A DNA stretch of 64,000 bases, taken from contig NZ_JALGBX010000002.1 in the NCBI RefSeq assembly GCF_022808175.1, positions 248,001-312,000 of the forward strand. Direction: 5' to 3'. Position 1 is the first letter of the stretch. Every line of letters starts with the position of its first letter. The translations under genes were made by a program, and so were the position numbers. The DNA is from Streptomyces sp. AP-93 (lineage in GTDB: Bacteria > Actinomycetota > Actinomycetes > Streptomycetales > Streptomycetaceae). This document shows positions 16,341 through 26,183 of this stretch, piece after piece. The notes under the pieces are model-generated. The model was not told the DNA's origin. It saw only the letters and a program-made list of their open reading frames with translations, and searched no databases.

Positions 16341-16452
16341 TTGTCGTCCGCCACCGTACCGCTCTTTATGGCGGCCTTACAGAGTCGTCTCAGGAGGGCT
16401 CCGTCCCACCCGTCGCCCGCCGTCCTACCCGCCGTCCCGCCAGTCGATGGAG

Positions 16453-17754
16453 TCAGTCGATGGCGTCGACCACCTCGCCGAGGTCGATGAACTTGAAGCC
16501 GGTCGCCTCGCGGTCGCCGTCGCCGGGGGTTTCCCGGCCGTCCTGGACGACGAGCAGGCCGCGGGGGTAGCGCGTGCCGAGGGGGGCGTTGAGGGCGGCG
16601 GCTCCGTCGCAGACCTCGGAGCCGTCCAGGGCGGCGGAGGCCGCGGTGATCCGGAAGGCGCCCTCGAACTCGTTGCGGTCCTCGCGCTCGCGGTCGTAGG
16701 CGACGAAGGTGTCGTCGCCCTGGCTGGAGGCGAGCAGGTAGCCGTCGCCGTCGGCTTCGGTGACCAGGGTCAGGCCCTCGACGTCGGCCGTCAGGCGCTT
16801 GCCGCCGTAGCCGGGATCGGCGCCGGGCGCGCACTCCTCGGTCTCCTCGTCGTAGGTGCCGGGGACGCCGTACTCGCGCACCTTGTCGATCAGCTTCGGC
16901 GTGCCGGTGAGGCCCGCGTCGATGCGCCAGATGCCGACGTCCTCCTGCCCCGCGTACAGGGTGCCGTCCGCGGGGTCGACGACCATGCCCTCGACCTGCG
17001 GCAGCTCGCCCGGCTCGCCGCAGGGCGTCCAGGCGGCGCCGTTCGGCAGGCGGAAGGAGGCCGGCAGGTCGAGCGTGCGCACCTGGCGGTAGTCGACCGT
17101 GCCGGCGGGGGTGGCGACCAGCTCCAGCAGGGCGATCCGGGTGCGGTTGCGCTGACTGACCACCGCGTAGGACCGGCCGGTCTTCCGGTCCGTCCAGGTG
17201 GCCAGGCCGTACGCGGTCTTCTGCTCGTTGATCTCGGCCTGGTCGGCGGAGAAGACCGGGCGCGCCGCCGGGTCGGTGACGTCGGTGAGCGGGCCGCCGG
17301 GCCGGTTCCGGTCGATCCGGTAGATCCGCAGGCGGTCGTTGCCCCGGTCGCTGACCACCGCGACGTCGGCGCGACCGCCGCCCAGCCGCAGGCCGTTGAG
17401 CAGGTCGACGTTGTTGAAGCGGCCGGGAGCGTCGTCGGCGCCCGGTCCGGCCGGGGCGGGCAGCGACTGCACCTGCCGGGCCTCCAGGTCGTAGACCCGC
17501 AGGCCGCCCTGCTTGGCGGTCGCGATCACCAGGCTGCGGCCCGGGTCGGCGGCGTTGCGCCAGATCGACGGGTCGTCCGCGTTGGCGTCGCCGCCGGCCT
17601 CGTCGTCGTACAGCGGCGCGGTCTCCGCCTTGGGCCGGATGCCGCTGATCGAGGAGGCGTGTGCCGAGGAGGCTTGTGCCGGGAGCGCGGCGGACGCGGC
17701 GAGTGCTGTGCAGAGCACGAGTGCGGAGGCGCGGGCGGCCGAACGTAGGGTCAA
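16453..17754 (-). CDS. secreted beta-propeller phytase
   Basis: A 433-residue exported protein. A TTG start at 17754 follows GAAGGA and gives a clean signal peptide (TLRSAARASALVLCTALAAS, cleavage near PAQA-SS); the longer frame to 17889 lacks these. The mature part resembles six-bladed beta-propeller (BPP) phytases. It begins with the acidic DDEAGGDANADDPSIW region, then GLRVYDL, NNVDLLNG, VVSDRGNDRLRIYRI, VEGMVVDP, LYAGQEDVGIWRI and ADVEGLTL, with many Asp/Glu suited to calcium binding. BPP phytases release phosphate from calcium-phytate outside the cell. It is monocistronic, followed leftward by the cbt promoter. Confidence 0.9.
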   Translation of the reverse strand: MTLRSAARASALVLCTALAASAALPAQASSAHASSISGIRPKAETAPLYDDEAGGDANADDPSIWRNAADPGRSLVIATAKQGGLRVYDLEARQVQSLPAPAGPGADDAPGRFNNVDLLNGLRLGGGRADVAVVSDRGNDRLRIYRIDRNRPGGPLTDVTDPAARPVFSADQAEINEQKTAYGLATWTDRKTGRSYAVVSQRNRTRIALLELVATPAGTVDYRQVRTLDLPASFRLPNGAAWTPCGEPGELPQVEGMVVDPADGTLYAGQEDVGIWRIDAGLTGTPKLIDKVREYGVPGTYDEETEECAPGADPGYGGKRLTADVEGLTLVTEADGDGYLLASSQGDDTFVAYDREREDRNEFEGAFRITAASAALDGSEVCDGAAALNAPLGTRYPRGLLVVQDGRETPGDGDREATGFKFIDLGEVVDAID

Positions 17755-17875
17755 TGTTCTTCCTTCATAAGGGTTTTGCCCTGAGAGGAAGACGCTCGCT
17801 TGAGGGATTGTCATGTCCGCGCTGGACAGGTGGCCGACGGTTGAACGCGATGCGAAACCCCGGGACAATCGGACG

Positions 17876-18370
17876 GTGCACCCCACCACCGTACGAGTCC
17901 GGCTCGTGAGTCTCCCCTTGGACGAGGCGGGGCGCCTGCACCGCTTCCCGTACGGGGATCCCAGCCCGGGGCACGAAGGGCTGCGCGGCCAGGATCACGG
18001 CGCCTGGGCCGGGCGGGCCATGGACGACGTGGCCCGGGAGGACCCCGAGGGGCTGCGGCGGTGGATGACCGACACCTCGTACGCGCCCCCGGGCGGCGGG
18101 GAGTCGGTGGAGGCCCTGATCGCGCGGGTCGGCGCACACCTGGGCGCGCTGGCGCCGGGCACGCACCGGGCGGTGGTCGGGCAAGGCGTCGTACGGGCGG
18201 CCGTGGTGTGGGCCCTGGAGCTGCCCGCGGCGGCCTTCTGGCGCCTCGACGTGCGGCCGGCGTCGGTGACGACGCTGACGGGGCGCTCCGGGCGCTGGAA
18301 CCTGCTCGTGGGGCAGCCGGAGGACTCCCCGGAGGCCCGGGAGGGAGCCCGGGAGGACTCCCCCGCGTGA
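17876..18370 (+). CDS. histidine-phosphatase-fold protein lacking catalytic histidines
   Basis: A 164-residue protein resembling the phosphoglycerate-mutase/histidine phosphatase superfamily by layout: an N-terminal strand, GESVEALIARVGAHL, then VVGQGVVRAAVVWALELPAAAFWRLDV. The usual RHG at the first strand is absent (RVRLVSLPL), and the second His site, normally in a HGG-type motif, reads GQGVVRA. It is therefore probably not a phosphatase of the standard mechanism. GTG 17876 is a weakly supported start without a clear SD. It ends in an acidic tail encoded by short repeats. Its position near cbtAB may link it to cobalamin metabolism, but this is inference. Confidence 0.65.
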   Translation: MHPTTVRVRLVSLPLDEAGRLHRFPYGDPSPGHEGLRGQDHGAWAGRAMDDVAREDPEGLRRWMTDTSYAPPGGGESVEALIARVGAHLGALAPGTHRAVVGQGVVRAAVVWALELPAAAFWRLDVRPASVTTLTGRSGRWNLLVGQPEDSPEAREGAREDSPA

Positions 18371-18380
18371 GAACGAGGAA

Positions 18381-18411
18381 CGGCCCGGACCCCGCGACGC
18401 GGTCCGGGCCG
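18381..18411. terminator. bidirectional terminator hairpin
   Basis: CGGCCCGGACC and GGTCCGGGCCG form an 11-bp perfect stem with a 9-nt loop. It lies between the convergent phosphatase-like and uricase genes. No U-run follows, as is usual in Streptomyces. Confidence 0.75.
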
Positions 18412-18443
18412 AACTACCGTCTACCGTCGGTGCGGAGCGGGCG

Positions 18444-19361
18444 CTAGGCCACGATCCAGTCGCTCGTCGCGATCACCGGCTGCACGCCGTCGCGGTGCAC
18501 GGTGCCCTCGATGAGGCCGTACATGCGGTCGGCCGCGAAGTAGACCTCGTTGTCGTTCTTGAGGCCGAAGGGCTCCAGGTCGACGAGGAAGTGGTGCTTG
18601 TTGGGGAGGTTGAGGCGCACCTCGTTGACCTTGGGGCAGTTGTCGAGCACGCGCTCGGCCATCTGGTTCAGGGTCTGCTGCAGGGAGTACGAGTAGGTCT
18701 CCGCGAAGGCTTCCAGCATGTTCTTGCGGACCTTCTTGTACGACTGGTCCCAGTCGTACTCGGCGTCGTCGGCGGCGAGCGCCGAGTGCGCCCAGCGCGC
18801 GGTGACCTTGGTCGCCAGGATGCGGTCGTACGCCTCCTGCAGCGTCGTGTACTTGTCCTTGATGAAGCCGTGAAACTCGGAGTTGGTCGAGTTCATCACG
18901 GTCAGGTCCTTCAGACCCGAGATCACCTGGAGACCGGTGGTCTCGCTGTACGTGATCTGCGCGGTGCGCACCTCGGTGCCCTTGAGGGCGAAGGAGTGCT
19001 GCTCCTTGCGCGTCGGGACCGGGATCCGCTCCCAGGCGTACTCCTCGACGCGGATCTGCGCCTCGCGGATCGGGGCCTGGGAGGAGACGAAGTGCTTGGC
19101 GAGCAGGATGCCGAAGGCCTCGGGGGAGGCGACGCCGTGCTCCTTGGAGAAGGCGTACACCGTGTTCTTGGTGGTGTCCGTGGGGAGGCAGTTGGCGTTG
19201 TCACCGGTGAGGTGGACGTCGCGGAACTCGCCGCGCAGCGCGACGGAGACGTTGAGGTCGCGGATCTCGTGCCAGGAACCGTCGCTGCCCTTGCGGGTGA
19301 CCTTGACGATGCGGTTCTCGGCCTTGCCGTACTGGTTCTGGGCGAGGATGTGCTTGCTCAT
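18444..19361 (-). CDS. urate oxidase (uricase)
   Basis: A 305-residue uricase covering both T-fold halves. Signature regions are visible: the N-terminal AENRIVKVTRKG (catalytic Lys), LPTDTTKNTVYAFSKEH (catalytic Thr), the central LTVMNSTNSEFHGFIKDKYTT-type signature in the second half, and NLPNKHHFLVDL with the catalytic His near the C-terminus. It oxidises urate to 5-hydroxyisourate with O2, without cofactor, in purine degradation. ATG 19361 is preceded by GAAGGA. Downstream allantoin genes are not in the window. Confidence 0.95.
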   Translation of the reverse strand: MSKHILAQNQYGKAENRIVKVTRKGSDGSWHEIRDLNVSVALRGEFRDVHLTGDNANCLPTDTTKNTVYAFSKEHGVASPEAFGILLAKHFVSSQAPIREAQIRVEEYAWERIPVPTRKEQHSFALKGTEVRTAQITYSETTGLQVISGLKDLTVMNSTNSEFHGFIKDKYTTLQEAYDRILATKVTARWAHSALAADDAEYDWDQSYKKVRKNMLEAFAETYSYSLQQTLNQMAERVLDNCPKVNEVRLNLPNKHHFLVDLEPFGLKNDNEVYFAADRMYGLIEGTVHRDGVQPVIATSDWIVA

Positions 19362-19616
19362 GCGCTGTCTTCCTTCGGGTACTCGGGAACACGGAGTCCG
19401 GTCGTCTGGATCCCGTACGCCCGGCGTCCGGCGGACGCGCAGCCCGCCCCCCGCCGTTCGGTCACGCCGATTCCCCGCGTGGACCGCCCCGGGACTGACG
19501 TGCATCCCGGTCCGTAGGTGCCTGTTGATTCCAGCACGTCTCCATGCCGTTCGTAAGGGAGCGAATCCTCTGAGAACAGGCACCCACGGCTTGGGCAACC
19601 GTACGATCTGCGCAGG

Positions 19617-20996
19617 TCAGACCGTGTGCGCGTCGGCCACCGTCAGGGCCTCGTCGATGATCCGCAGCCCCTTCTCCACGTCCTCGGCCGACACGTTGCA
19701 GGGCGGCGCGAGGTGGATCCGGTTCCCGGCGAGCAGCGGCCACAGGCCGGCCTTCTTCAGGGCCGCCCCGAACTCGGCCATCGGCGCGTTGTCCGCGCCC
19801 GCGGCGTTGTACGGGACCAGCGGCTCGCGCGTCTCCTTGTTCCGTACGAGCTCCAGGGCCCAGAACGTGCCGAGCCCCCGGACCTCCCCGACGGACGGGT
19901 GGCGCTCGGCGATGGCTGCGAGGCCCGGCCCGAGCAGCTCTGCGCCGGTGCGGGCGGACTGCTCGACGATGCCCTCCTCCTCCATGACGTTGATCGTCGC
20001 GACGGCGGCCGCGCAGGCCAGCACGTGCCCGGAGTACGTCAGCCCGCCCGGGTAGGGCCGGCGGGCGAAGGTCTCCGCGATGGCGGCCGAGATGGCAACC
20101 CCGCCGAGGGGGACGTATCCGCTGGTCACGCCCTTGGCGAAGCAGATCAGGTCGGGGGTGACGTCCCAATGCTCGGAGGCGAACCACGTACCGGTGCGGC
20201 CGAAGCCGACCATGATCTCGTCGAGGATGAAGACGATGCCGAAGCGGTCGCAGAGCGCGCGGACGCCGGCCAGGTAGCCGTCGGGGTGCACGAGCACGCC
20301 GGGGGCGCCGCCGACGGTCTCCAGGATGATCGCGGCGATGGACTGCGGGCCCTCGAAGACGATGGTGTCCTCCAGGTGGCGCAGCGCGCGCTCGCACTCC
20401 TCGGCGGGGGTGGCCGCGTAGAAGGGCGAGCGGTAGGCGAACGGGCCCCAGAAGTGCACGACGCCGGCGGTGGCGGTGTCGTTGCCGAAGCGGCGCGCGT
20501 CCCCGGTCAGGTTGATCGCGGTGGAGGTGGCGCCGTGGTACGAGCGGTACGCGGACATGACCTTGGGGCGGCCGGTGTGCACCCGGGCCATCCGGACGGC
20601 GTTCTCCACGGCCTCGGCGCCCGCGTTGGTGAAGAAGATCTTGTCGAGGTCGCCCGGGGTGCGCTCGGCGATCAGCCGGGCGGCCTCGGAGCGCACGTCG
20701 ACGGCGAAGCCGGGGGCGACGGTGCAGAGCTTGCCGGCCTGCTCGGCGATGGCCGCGGCCACCTTCGGGTGCTGGTAGCCGATGTTCGTGTAGACGAGGG
20801 CGCTGGAGAAGTCGAGGAAGCGGTTGCCGTCGTAGTCCCAGAAGTAGGAACCCTCGGCACCGGCCACGGCGAGCGGGTCGATGAGCTCTTGGGCCGACCA
20901 GGAGTGGAAGACGTGACTGCGGTCGTCGGCCTTCACCTTGGCCTTTGCGGAGGTGGCCGGTGTGGCGGCGTCGCGTGCGTCGGCTTCTGCGTTCAT
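19617..20996 (-). CDS. class III PLP-dependent aminotransferase
   Basis: A 459-residue fold-type I transaminase. Substrate/cofactor motifs are visible: SALVYTNIGYQHPKV, FFTNAGAEAVENAVRMAR, YRSYHGAT, the IFILDEIMVGFGRTG-type aspartate contacting PLP, and the Schiff-base Lys in LICFAKGVTSGYVPLGG. The family covers beta-alanine, GABA, taurine and omega-amino-acid:pyruvate transaminases, and the exact substrate is open. ATG 20996 is preferred; an in-frame GTG at 21017 would add seven residues. It lies between uricase and an SDR, all leftward, suggesting nitrogen-compound catabolism. Confidence 0.9.
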   Translation of the reverse strand: MNAEADARDAATPATSAKAKVKADDRSHVFHSWSAQELIDPLAVAGAEGSYFWDYDGNRFLDFSSALVYTNIGYQHPKVAAAIAEQAGKLCTVAPGFAVDVRSEAARLIAERTPGDLDKIFFTNAGAEAVENAVRMARVHTGRPKVMSAYRSYHGATSTAINLTGDARRFGNDTATAGVVHFWGPFAYRSPFYAATPAEECERALRHLEDTIVFEGPQSIAAIILETVGGAPGVLVHPDGYLAGVRALCDRFGIVFILDEIMVGFGRTGTWFASEHWDVTPDLICFAKGVTSGYVPLGGVAISAAIAETFARRPYPGGLTYSGHVLACAAAVATINVMEEEGIVEQSARTGAELLGPGLAAIAERHPSVGEVRGLGTFWALELVRNKETREPLVPYNAAGADNAPMAEFGAALKKAGLWPLLAGNRIHLAPPCNVSAEDVEKGLRIIDEALTVADAHTV

Positions 20997-21053
20997 ATTC
21001 CGAGGGTAGTTGTCCACGATGTGGAATCCGGTGGGGATGGCGGGCCGGGTGCG

Positions 21054-21860
21054 TCAGACGACGTGCCGGCCGCCGTCGACGGTGAGCACGTCGCCGGTCG
21101 TGTAGGCGGCGTCGACCAGGTAGAGCGCGGCCTCGGCCACGTCCTCGGGGGTGCCCACGCGGCGCAGCGGGGTGTTCTGCGTGATCCACTCCCGCGAGCT
21201 CTCCCAGACCTGGTCCTCGCCCTCGTACCAGGGGGTGTCGATCAGGCCGGGGGCGATCGCGTTCACCCGGACGGCGGGTCCGAGCTGGGAGGCCAGCAGC
21301 CGGGTCATGTGGTTGACCGAGGCCTTGCTGACGGCGTAGGGGATGGAGCTGCCCAGCGCGCGGGTCGCGGAGACCGAGGAGATGTTGATGACGACCGGGC
21401 CCGCGCCGGAGCCGTCCGCCCCGGACGCCCGCAGGTGGGGGGTGGCGGCGGTGATCATCTGCCAGGTGCCGATGACGTTGACCTCGAAGATCTCGCGCCA
21501 CGCGTCGGCGTCGGCCGCGTCCAGGTCGCCCAGGGGGATGAACCGGGTGACGCCCGCGTTGTTGACCAGGATGTCGAGCCGTCCGTACGTGTCGATCGCC
21601 GTCCGGACGATCCGCCGCGCGTCGTCGGCGTCCGCGACGTCGCCGCGCACGTAGACCGCGTCGGGCAGTTCGGCGGCGAGCGCCTTGCCCGCGCTCTCGC
21701 TGCGCGCCGAGTTCAGGACCACGCGGATGCCGGCCGCGGCCAGCCTGCGGGCGATGCCGGCGCCGATCCCGGAGGAGGAACCGGTGATCAGGGCGACACG
21801 GGTCTCGGCACCGGACTCGGCACGGGTCTCGACACGGCTCTCGGCACGGCTCTCGGACAT
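21054..21860 (-). CDS. short-chain dehydrogenase/reductase
   Basis: A 268-residue classical SDR with cofactor motif TGSSSGIG, NNAG, catalytic Ser in NISSVSAT and the catalytic YAVSK pair. The C-terminus TGDVLTVDGGRHV is typical of FabG-like enzymes. The first 20 residues are a degenerate SRAE/SRVE/TRAE repeat encoded by imperfect 12-bp DNA repeats ahead of the Rossmann fold, and are probably dispensable. ATG 21860 follows AGGAGG. It is first in a leftward row with the aminotransferase (58-bp gap) and may share its substrate pathway. Confidence 0.9.
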   Translation of the reverse strand: MSESRAESRVETRAESGAETRVALITGSSSGIGAGIARRLAAAGIRVVLNSARSESAGKALAAELPDAVYVRGDVADADDARRIVRTAIDTYGRLDILVNNAGVTRFIPLGDLDAADADAWREIFEVNVIGTWQMITAATPHLRASGADGSGAGPVVINISSVSATRALGSSIPYAVSKASVNHMTRLLASQLGPAVRVNAIAPGLIDTPWYEGEDQVWESSREWITQNTPLRRVGTPEDVAEAALYLVDAAYTTGDVLTVDGGRHVV

Positions 21861-22179
21861 GGCATTCCTCCTGGCAGGGGTTCGCTTTCCGGGTGCGGAC
21901 GACGACCGGAGCATAACGCGAGTACCGCATGCCGGAAACAGATTTCCAACATACGGAATTTGGCCCTTCACCCCCTCGGCGAGTACCGCTACATACCGGG
22001 CATATCCATACACATCCACTTACTCTGAGCGCACGGCACGTCCACCCGCGTTAGGGACCCGTCAAGGCCGCGCCAACGGGCGTATGGGCCCCATCAAGGA
22101 AGCCTGTGAGCAGCCGAAAAGGCGTTCCACTCAGAGGTGTCCTAAAACCGCCCGTCCTCGAACCCTCCGGGAGCTCACG
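21861..22179. other. 319-bp divergent SDR/kdp intergenic region
   Basis: No gene is visible. It must hold the promoters of the leftward SDR row and the rightward kdp operon. The only clear element is a short operator-like palindrome at 21934. I could not recognise a potassium- or c-di-AMP-responsive riboswitch in the kdp leader. Confidence 0.5.
21934..21947. promoter_or_regulatory. GGAAA-N4-TTTCC palindrome upstream of the SDR
   Basis: ggaaacagatttcc is a perfect 5-bp inverted repeat followed closely by a related half site (cggaattt). IclR-type allantoin repressors in other bacteria use GGAAA/TTTCC palindromes, and uricase lies in this row, so such control is possible. No regulator gene is adjacent. 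Confidence 0.35.
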
Positions 22180-22263
22180 ATGGCCGATCTGGCCTTCGTC
22201 GTCATCACGATCGCGGTCTTCGCGCTGGTGGTCCTCGTCGCCAAGGGGGTGGCCAAGCTGTGA
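22180..22263 (+). CDS. 27-residue membrane peptide leading the kdp operon
   Basis: A very short ORF starting at ATG 22180 after a GGGAG-like site. Apart from an acidic third residue and a basic end (AKGVAKL), it is one continuous hydrophobic helix ([18 protein letters not shown]). Its stop overlaps the GTG of kdpF (GTGA), so it is coupled to the pump. It differs from KdpF, which follows separately. It may be an accessory or regulatory subunit of KdpFABC; this is inference from position and shape. Confidence 0.7.
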   Translation: MADLAFVVITIAVFALVVLVAKGVAKL

Positions 22264-22349
22264 ACGCCGAAAACGTCATCGGCCTGCTGGTCGCCGTCGC
22301 GCTGTTGGGTTACCTCGTCGTCGCCCTCGTCTTCCCGGAGAGGTTCTAG
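22260..22349 (+). CDS. kdpF: KdpF, small subunit of the K+-ATPase
   Basis: A 29-residue single-helix peptide ([20 protein letters not shown], ending FPERF) with the typical KdpF end (hydrophobic helix then P-E-[RK]-[FL]). The GTG start overlaps the preceding stop, and kdpA begins five bases after its own stop. KdpF stabilises the KdpABC complex in the membrane and is not catalytic. Confidence 0.9.
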   Translation: MNAENVIGLLVAVALLGYLVVALVFPERF

Positions 22350-22354
22350 CGCCG

Positions 22355-24019
22355 ATGAGTCCCGTCCTCGCCGGGGTGCTCCAGCTGCTCGCGCTCGTCG
22401 CGGCCCTGGCCCTCGCCTATCGCCCCCTGGGCGATTACATGACCCACGTCTACTCCTCGAAGAAGCACTACGCCCCCGAGAAGTGGATCTACAAGGCGGT
22501 CGGCGCCAACCCGAACGCCGAGATGCGCTGGCCGGCGTACCTGCGCTCGGTCCTCGCCTTCTCCGCGGTGAGCGTCCTCTTCCTCTACCTGCTCCAGCGC
22601 CTGCAGGGCCACCTGCCCGGCTCGCTCGGCTTCGTCTCCATCAAGCCGGACCAGGCCTTCAACACGGCCGCCTCCTTCGTGTCGAACACGAACTGGCAGT
22701 CGTACGCCGGTGAGCAGGCCATGGGCCCGCTCGTGCAGACCGGTGGCCTGGCGGTGCAGAACTTCCTCTCCGCCGCCGTGGGCATGGCCGTGGCGGTGGC
22801 CCTCGTACGGGGCTTCGCACGCTCCCGCACGGGCGAACTCGGCAACTTCTGGTCGGACCTGGTCCGCGGCACCGTCCGCATCCTGCTCCCGCTGGCGGTG
22901 ATCGCCGCGGTCGTACTGGTGGCCTGCGGGGTCATCCAGAACTTCTCCGGCATCCACGAGGTCGGGCAGTTCATGGGAGGGAACCAGCAGTGGAACGGCG
23001 GGGCGGTCGCCTCGCAGGAGGCCATCAAGGAACTCGGGACGAACGGCGGCGGCTACTTCAACGCCAACTCCGCCCACCCCTTCGAGAACCCGACCCCCTT
23101 CTCGAACCTCTTCGAGATCTTCCTGATCCTCCTCATCCCCTTCTCCCTCACCCGCACCTTCGGCCGGATGATCGGCTCGGTACGCCAGGGCTACGCGATC
23201 CTCGCCACGATGGTCACCATCTGGCTCGGTTTCACCGCCCTGATGATGTGGACGGAATTCGGCCACCACGGCCCGGCGCTGCAGGCCGCGGGCGGTGCGA
23301 TGGAGGGCAAGGAAGCCCGCTTCGGGATCGGCGCCTCCGCGATCTTCTCGGTCGCCACGACGCTGACCTCGACCGGCTCCGTCAACTCCTTCCACTCCTC
23401 CTACACCGGCCTCGGCGGCGGGATCCAGCTACTGGGCATGCAGCTCGGCGAGATCGCGCCCGGTGGTGTCGGCTCCGGCCTCTACGGCATGCTGATCATG
23501 GCGATCATCGCGGTGTTCATCGCCGGCCTGATGGTCGGCCGCACCCCCGAGTACCTGGGCAAGAAGATCGGCACCCGCCAGATCAAGTTCGCGGCCTGCT
23601 ACATCCTCATCACCCCGGCCCTGGTGCTCGGCTTCACGGCCCTGGCCATGGCCCTGCCCACCCCCGGGCACTCCATGTCCAACGGCGGCGCGCACGGCTT
23701 CTCCGAGATCCTCTACGCCTACACCTCGGCCGGCAACAACAACGGCTCGGCCTTCGCGGGCCTGAACGCCAACACCCAGTGGTTCAACACCACCACCGGT
23801 CTGGCCATGCTGCTCGGCCGCTTCCTGCCCATGGTCTTCGTCCTGGCCCTGGCCGGCTCGCTCGCCGAACAGCAGCCGGTCCCGGCCACCGCGGGCACCC
23901 TGCGCACCGAGAAGCCGCTGTTCACCTTCCTGCTCGTCGGCACGATCATCATCGTCACGGGCCTCACCTACTTCCCGGCCCTGGCGCTGGGCCCGCTCGC
24001 CGAAGGGCTCGCCTCATGA
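22355..24019 (+). CDS. kdpA: KdpA, potassium-binding channel subunit
   Basis: A 554-residue, roughly ten-helix protein with the four selectivity-filter repeats of Kdp[45 protein letters not shown] and [14 protein letters not shown]. It binds and conducts K+ into the pump in the cytoplasmic membrane. ATG 22355 follows kdpF by five bases; its stop overlaps kdpB (ATGA). Length and motifs are complete. Confidence 0.97.
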   Translation: MSPVLAGVLQLLALVAALALAYRPLGDYMTHVYSSKKHYAPEKWIYKAVGANPNAEMRWPAYLRSVLAFSAVSVLFLYLLQRLQGHLPGSLGFVSIKPDQAFNTAASFVSNTNWQSYAGEQAMGPLVQTGGLAVQNFLSAAVGMAVAVALVRGFARSRTGELGNFWSDLVRGTVRILLPLAVIAAVVLVACGVIQNFSGIHEVGQFMGGNQQWNGGAVASQEAIKELGTNGGGYFNANSAHPFENPTPFSNLFEIFLILLIPFSLTRTFGRMIGSVRQGYAILATMVTIWLGFTALMMWTEFGHHGPALQAAGGAMEGKEARFGIGASAIFSVATTLTSTGSVNSFHSSYTGLGGGIQLLGMQLGEIAPGGVGSGLYGMLIMAIIAVFIAGLMVGRTPEYLGKKIGTRQIKFAACYILITPALVLGFTALAMALPTPGHSMSNGGAHGFSEILYAYTSAGNNNGSAFAGLNANTQWFNTTTGLAMLLGRFLPMVFVLALAGSLAEQQPVPATAGTLRTEKPLFTFLLVGTIIIVTGLTYFPALALGPLAEGLAS

Positions 24020-26115
24020 GCACCGCCACCCCCACCCGAGCCCCGCACGGGGACCTGCCCAGCGGTCACAAGCCCGAAAAGGCCAAGATCGGCGGCGGCA
24101 TCTTCGACCCGAAGCAGCTGCTGAAGTCCTTCCCGGACGCCGTCCGCAAGCTCGACCCGCGCGTCATGATCAAGTCGCCGGTCATGTTCGTCGTCCTGAT
24201 CGGCTCCGTACTGACCACCGCGCTGGCGATCTCCGACCCGGGCAACCTCTTCGGCTGGGCGATCACCGTCTGGCTGTGGCTGACGACCATCTTCGCCAAC
24301 CTCGCCGAAGCGGTCGCGGAGGGCCGCGGGAAAGCCCAGGCCGACACCCTGCGCAAGGCCAAGACCGACACCGTCGCCCGCCGCATGAACGGCGCCGTCG
24401 AGGAACAGGTCCCGGGCACGGAGCTGCGCATCGGCGACCTCGTGGTCTGCGAGGCCGGCGACATCATCCCCGGCGACGGTGACGTGGTCGAAGGCGTCGC
24501 CTCGGTCGACGAGTCCGCCATCACCGGCGAATCGGCCCCGGTCATCCGCGAGTCGGGCGGCGACCGCTCCGCCGTCACAGGCGGTACCAAGGTGCTCTCC
24601 GACCGGATCGTCGTCAAGATCACGACGAAGCCCGGCGAGACCTTCATCGACCGCATGATCAACCTGGTCGAGGGCGCCTCCCGGCAGAAGACGCCGAACG
24701 AGATCGCGCTGAACATCCTCCTGGCGTCCCTCACCATCGTCTTCCTGCTCGCCGTCGTCACCCTCCAGCCGTTCGCGATGTACGCGGGCGCCAAGCAGTC
24801 GATGATCGTGCTGACCGCGCTGCTGGTCTGCCTCATCCCCACCACCATCGGCGCCCTGCTCTCCGCCATCGGCATCGCGGGCATGGACCGCCTGGTCCAG
24901 CGCAACGTCTTGGCCATGTCGGGGCGGGCCGTGGAAGCCGCGGGCGACGTCTCGACCCTGCTCCTCGACAAGACCGGCACGATCACCCTCGGCAACCGCC
25001 AGGCCTCCGAGTTCGTGCCCGTCACCGGCGCCATCGCCGCCGAACTGGCCGATGCCGCCCAGCTGTCCTCGCTGGCCGACGAGACCCCCGAGGGCCGCTC
25101 CATCGTGGTCCTCGCGAAGGAGAAGTACGGCCTGCGCGAACGCCACCAGGGCGAGCTGACCGGCGCCGAATGGATCCCCTTCACCGCACAGACCCGCATG
25201 TCGGGCGTGGACGTGGACGGCCGCAAGGTCCGTAAGGGCGCGGCCGGTTCGATCATCGCCTGGGTCGACGAGCAGGGCGGTACGGTCGCCCCGGACGCGC
25301 GGGCCAAGGTGGACGAGATCTCCGGCGCCGGCGGCACCCCGCTGCTCGTCGCGCTGGAGGACGCCAAGGGCGCCCGCGTCCTGGGCGTCATCCACCTCAA
25401 GGACGTGGTCAAGGAGGGCATGCGCGAACGCTTCGACGAGCTGCGGCGCATGGGCATCAAGACCATCATGATCACCGGCGACAACCCGCTGACCGCCAAG
25501 GCCATCGCCGACGAGGCGGGCGTCGACGACTTCCTCGCCGAGGCCACCCCCGAGGACAAGATGGCCCTCATCAAGCGGGAACAGGCCGGCGGAAAGCTCG
25601 TCGCCATGACCGGCGACGGCACGAACGACGCCCCGGCCCTCGCCCAGGCCGACGTCGGCGTCGCGATGAACACCGGCACCTCGGCCGCCAAGGAAGCCGG
25701 GAACATGGTGGACCTGGACTCCAACCCCACCAAACTCATCGAAATCGTGGAGATCGGCAAGCAGCTGCTGATCACGCGGGGAGCCCTGACGACGTTCTCG
25801 ATCGCCAACGACGTCGCCAAGTACTTCGCGATCATCCCCGCCATGTTCGCGGCGGTCTACCCGGGCCTGGACAAGCTCAACATCATGGGCCTGCACTCCC
25901 CCGACTCCGCGATCCTCTCCGCCGTCATCTTCAACGCGCTGGTGATCATCGCCCTGGTCCCGCTCGCCCTGAAGGGCGTCCAGTACCGGCCCACCAGCGC
26001 CGACAAGATGCTCCGCCGCAACCTCACGCTCTACGGACTCGGCGGCCTCATCGCCCCGTTCATCGGCATCAAGCTCATCGACATGGTCGTCTCCCTCATC
26101 CCCGGCCTGCGCTGA
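24016..26115 (+). CDS. kdpB: KdpB, P-type ATPase subunit
   Basis: A 699-residue P-type ATPase with actuator motif ITGES, phosphorylation motif DKTGT (Asp about 318), [10 protein letters not shown] and the hinge motif [16 protein letters not shown]. It hydrolyses ATP to drive K+ uptake through KdpA. The start overlaps the kdpA stop. Family-typical length and all catalytic residues are present. Confidence 0.97.
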   Translation: MSTATPTRAPHGDLPSGHKPEKAKIGGGIFDPKQLLKSFPDAVRKLDPRVMIKSPVMFVVLIGSVLTTALAISDPGNLFGWAITVWLWLTTIFANLAEAVAEGRGKAQADTLRKAKTDTVARRMNGAVEEQVPGTELRIGDLVVCEAGDIIPGDGDVVEGVASVDESAITGESAPVIRESGGDRSAVTGGTKVLSDRIVVKITTKPGETFIDRMINLVEGASRQKTPNEIALNILLASLTIVFLLAVVTLQPFAMYAGAKQSMIVLTALLVCLIPTTIGALLSAIGIAGMDRLVQRNVLAMSGRAVEAAGDVSTLLLDKTGTITLGNRQASEFVPVTGAIAAELADAAQLSSLADETPEGRSIVVLAKEKYGLRERHQGELTGAEWIPFTAQTRMSGVDVDGRKVRKGAAGSIIAWVDEQGGTVAPDARAKVDEISGAGGTPLLVALEDAKGARVLGVIHLKDVVKEGMRERFDELRRMGIKTIMITGDNPLTAKAIADEAGVDDFLAEATPEDKMALIKREQAGGKLVAMTGDGTNDAPALAQADVGVAMNTGTSAAKEAGNMVDLDSNPTKLIEIVEIGKQLLITRGALTTFSIANDVAKYFAIIPAMFAAVYPGLDKLNIMGLHSPDSAILSAVIFNALVIIALVPLALKGVQYRPTSADKMLRRNLTLYGLGGLIAPFIGIKLIDMVVSLIPGLR

Positions 26116-26118
26116 ACC

Positions 26119-26166
26119 AGGGCTCTGCTGACTTAGGGCTCTGCTTACTCAGGGCTCTGCTGACTT
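26119..26166 (+). repeat. 16-bp tandem repeat between kdpB and kdpC
   Basis: Three contiguous copies of agggctctgctgactt (the middle one has agggctctgcttactc). It fills most of the 68-bp kdpB-kdpC gap in an operon whose other genes overlap. It does not form a strong hairpin. Copy-number change would alter only spacing. Confidence 0.85.
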
Positions 26167-26183
26167 AGGAACGTAGTGACCTC

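Noticed and set aside
21861..22179. Potassium or c-di-AMP riboswitch before kdp
   Set aside because: No recognisable conserved core could be found by eye; a covariance search would be needed.
23968..25896. 642-codon minus-strand frame opposite kdpB
   Set aside because: kdpB is unmistakable; the antisense frame has no motifs.
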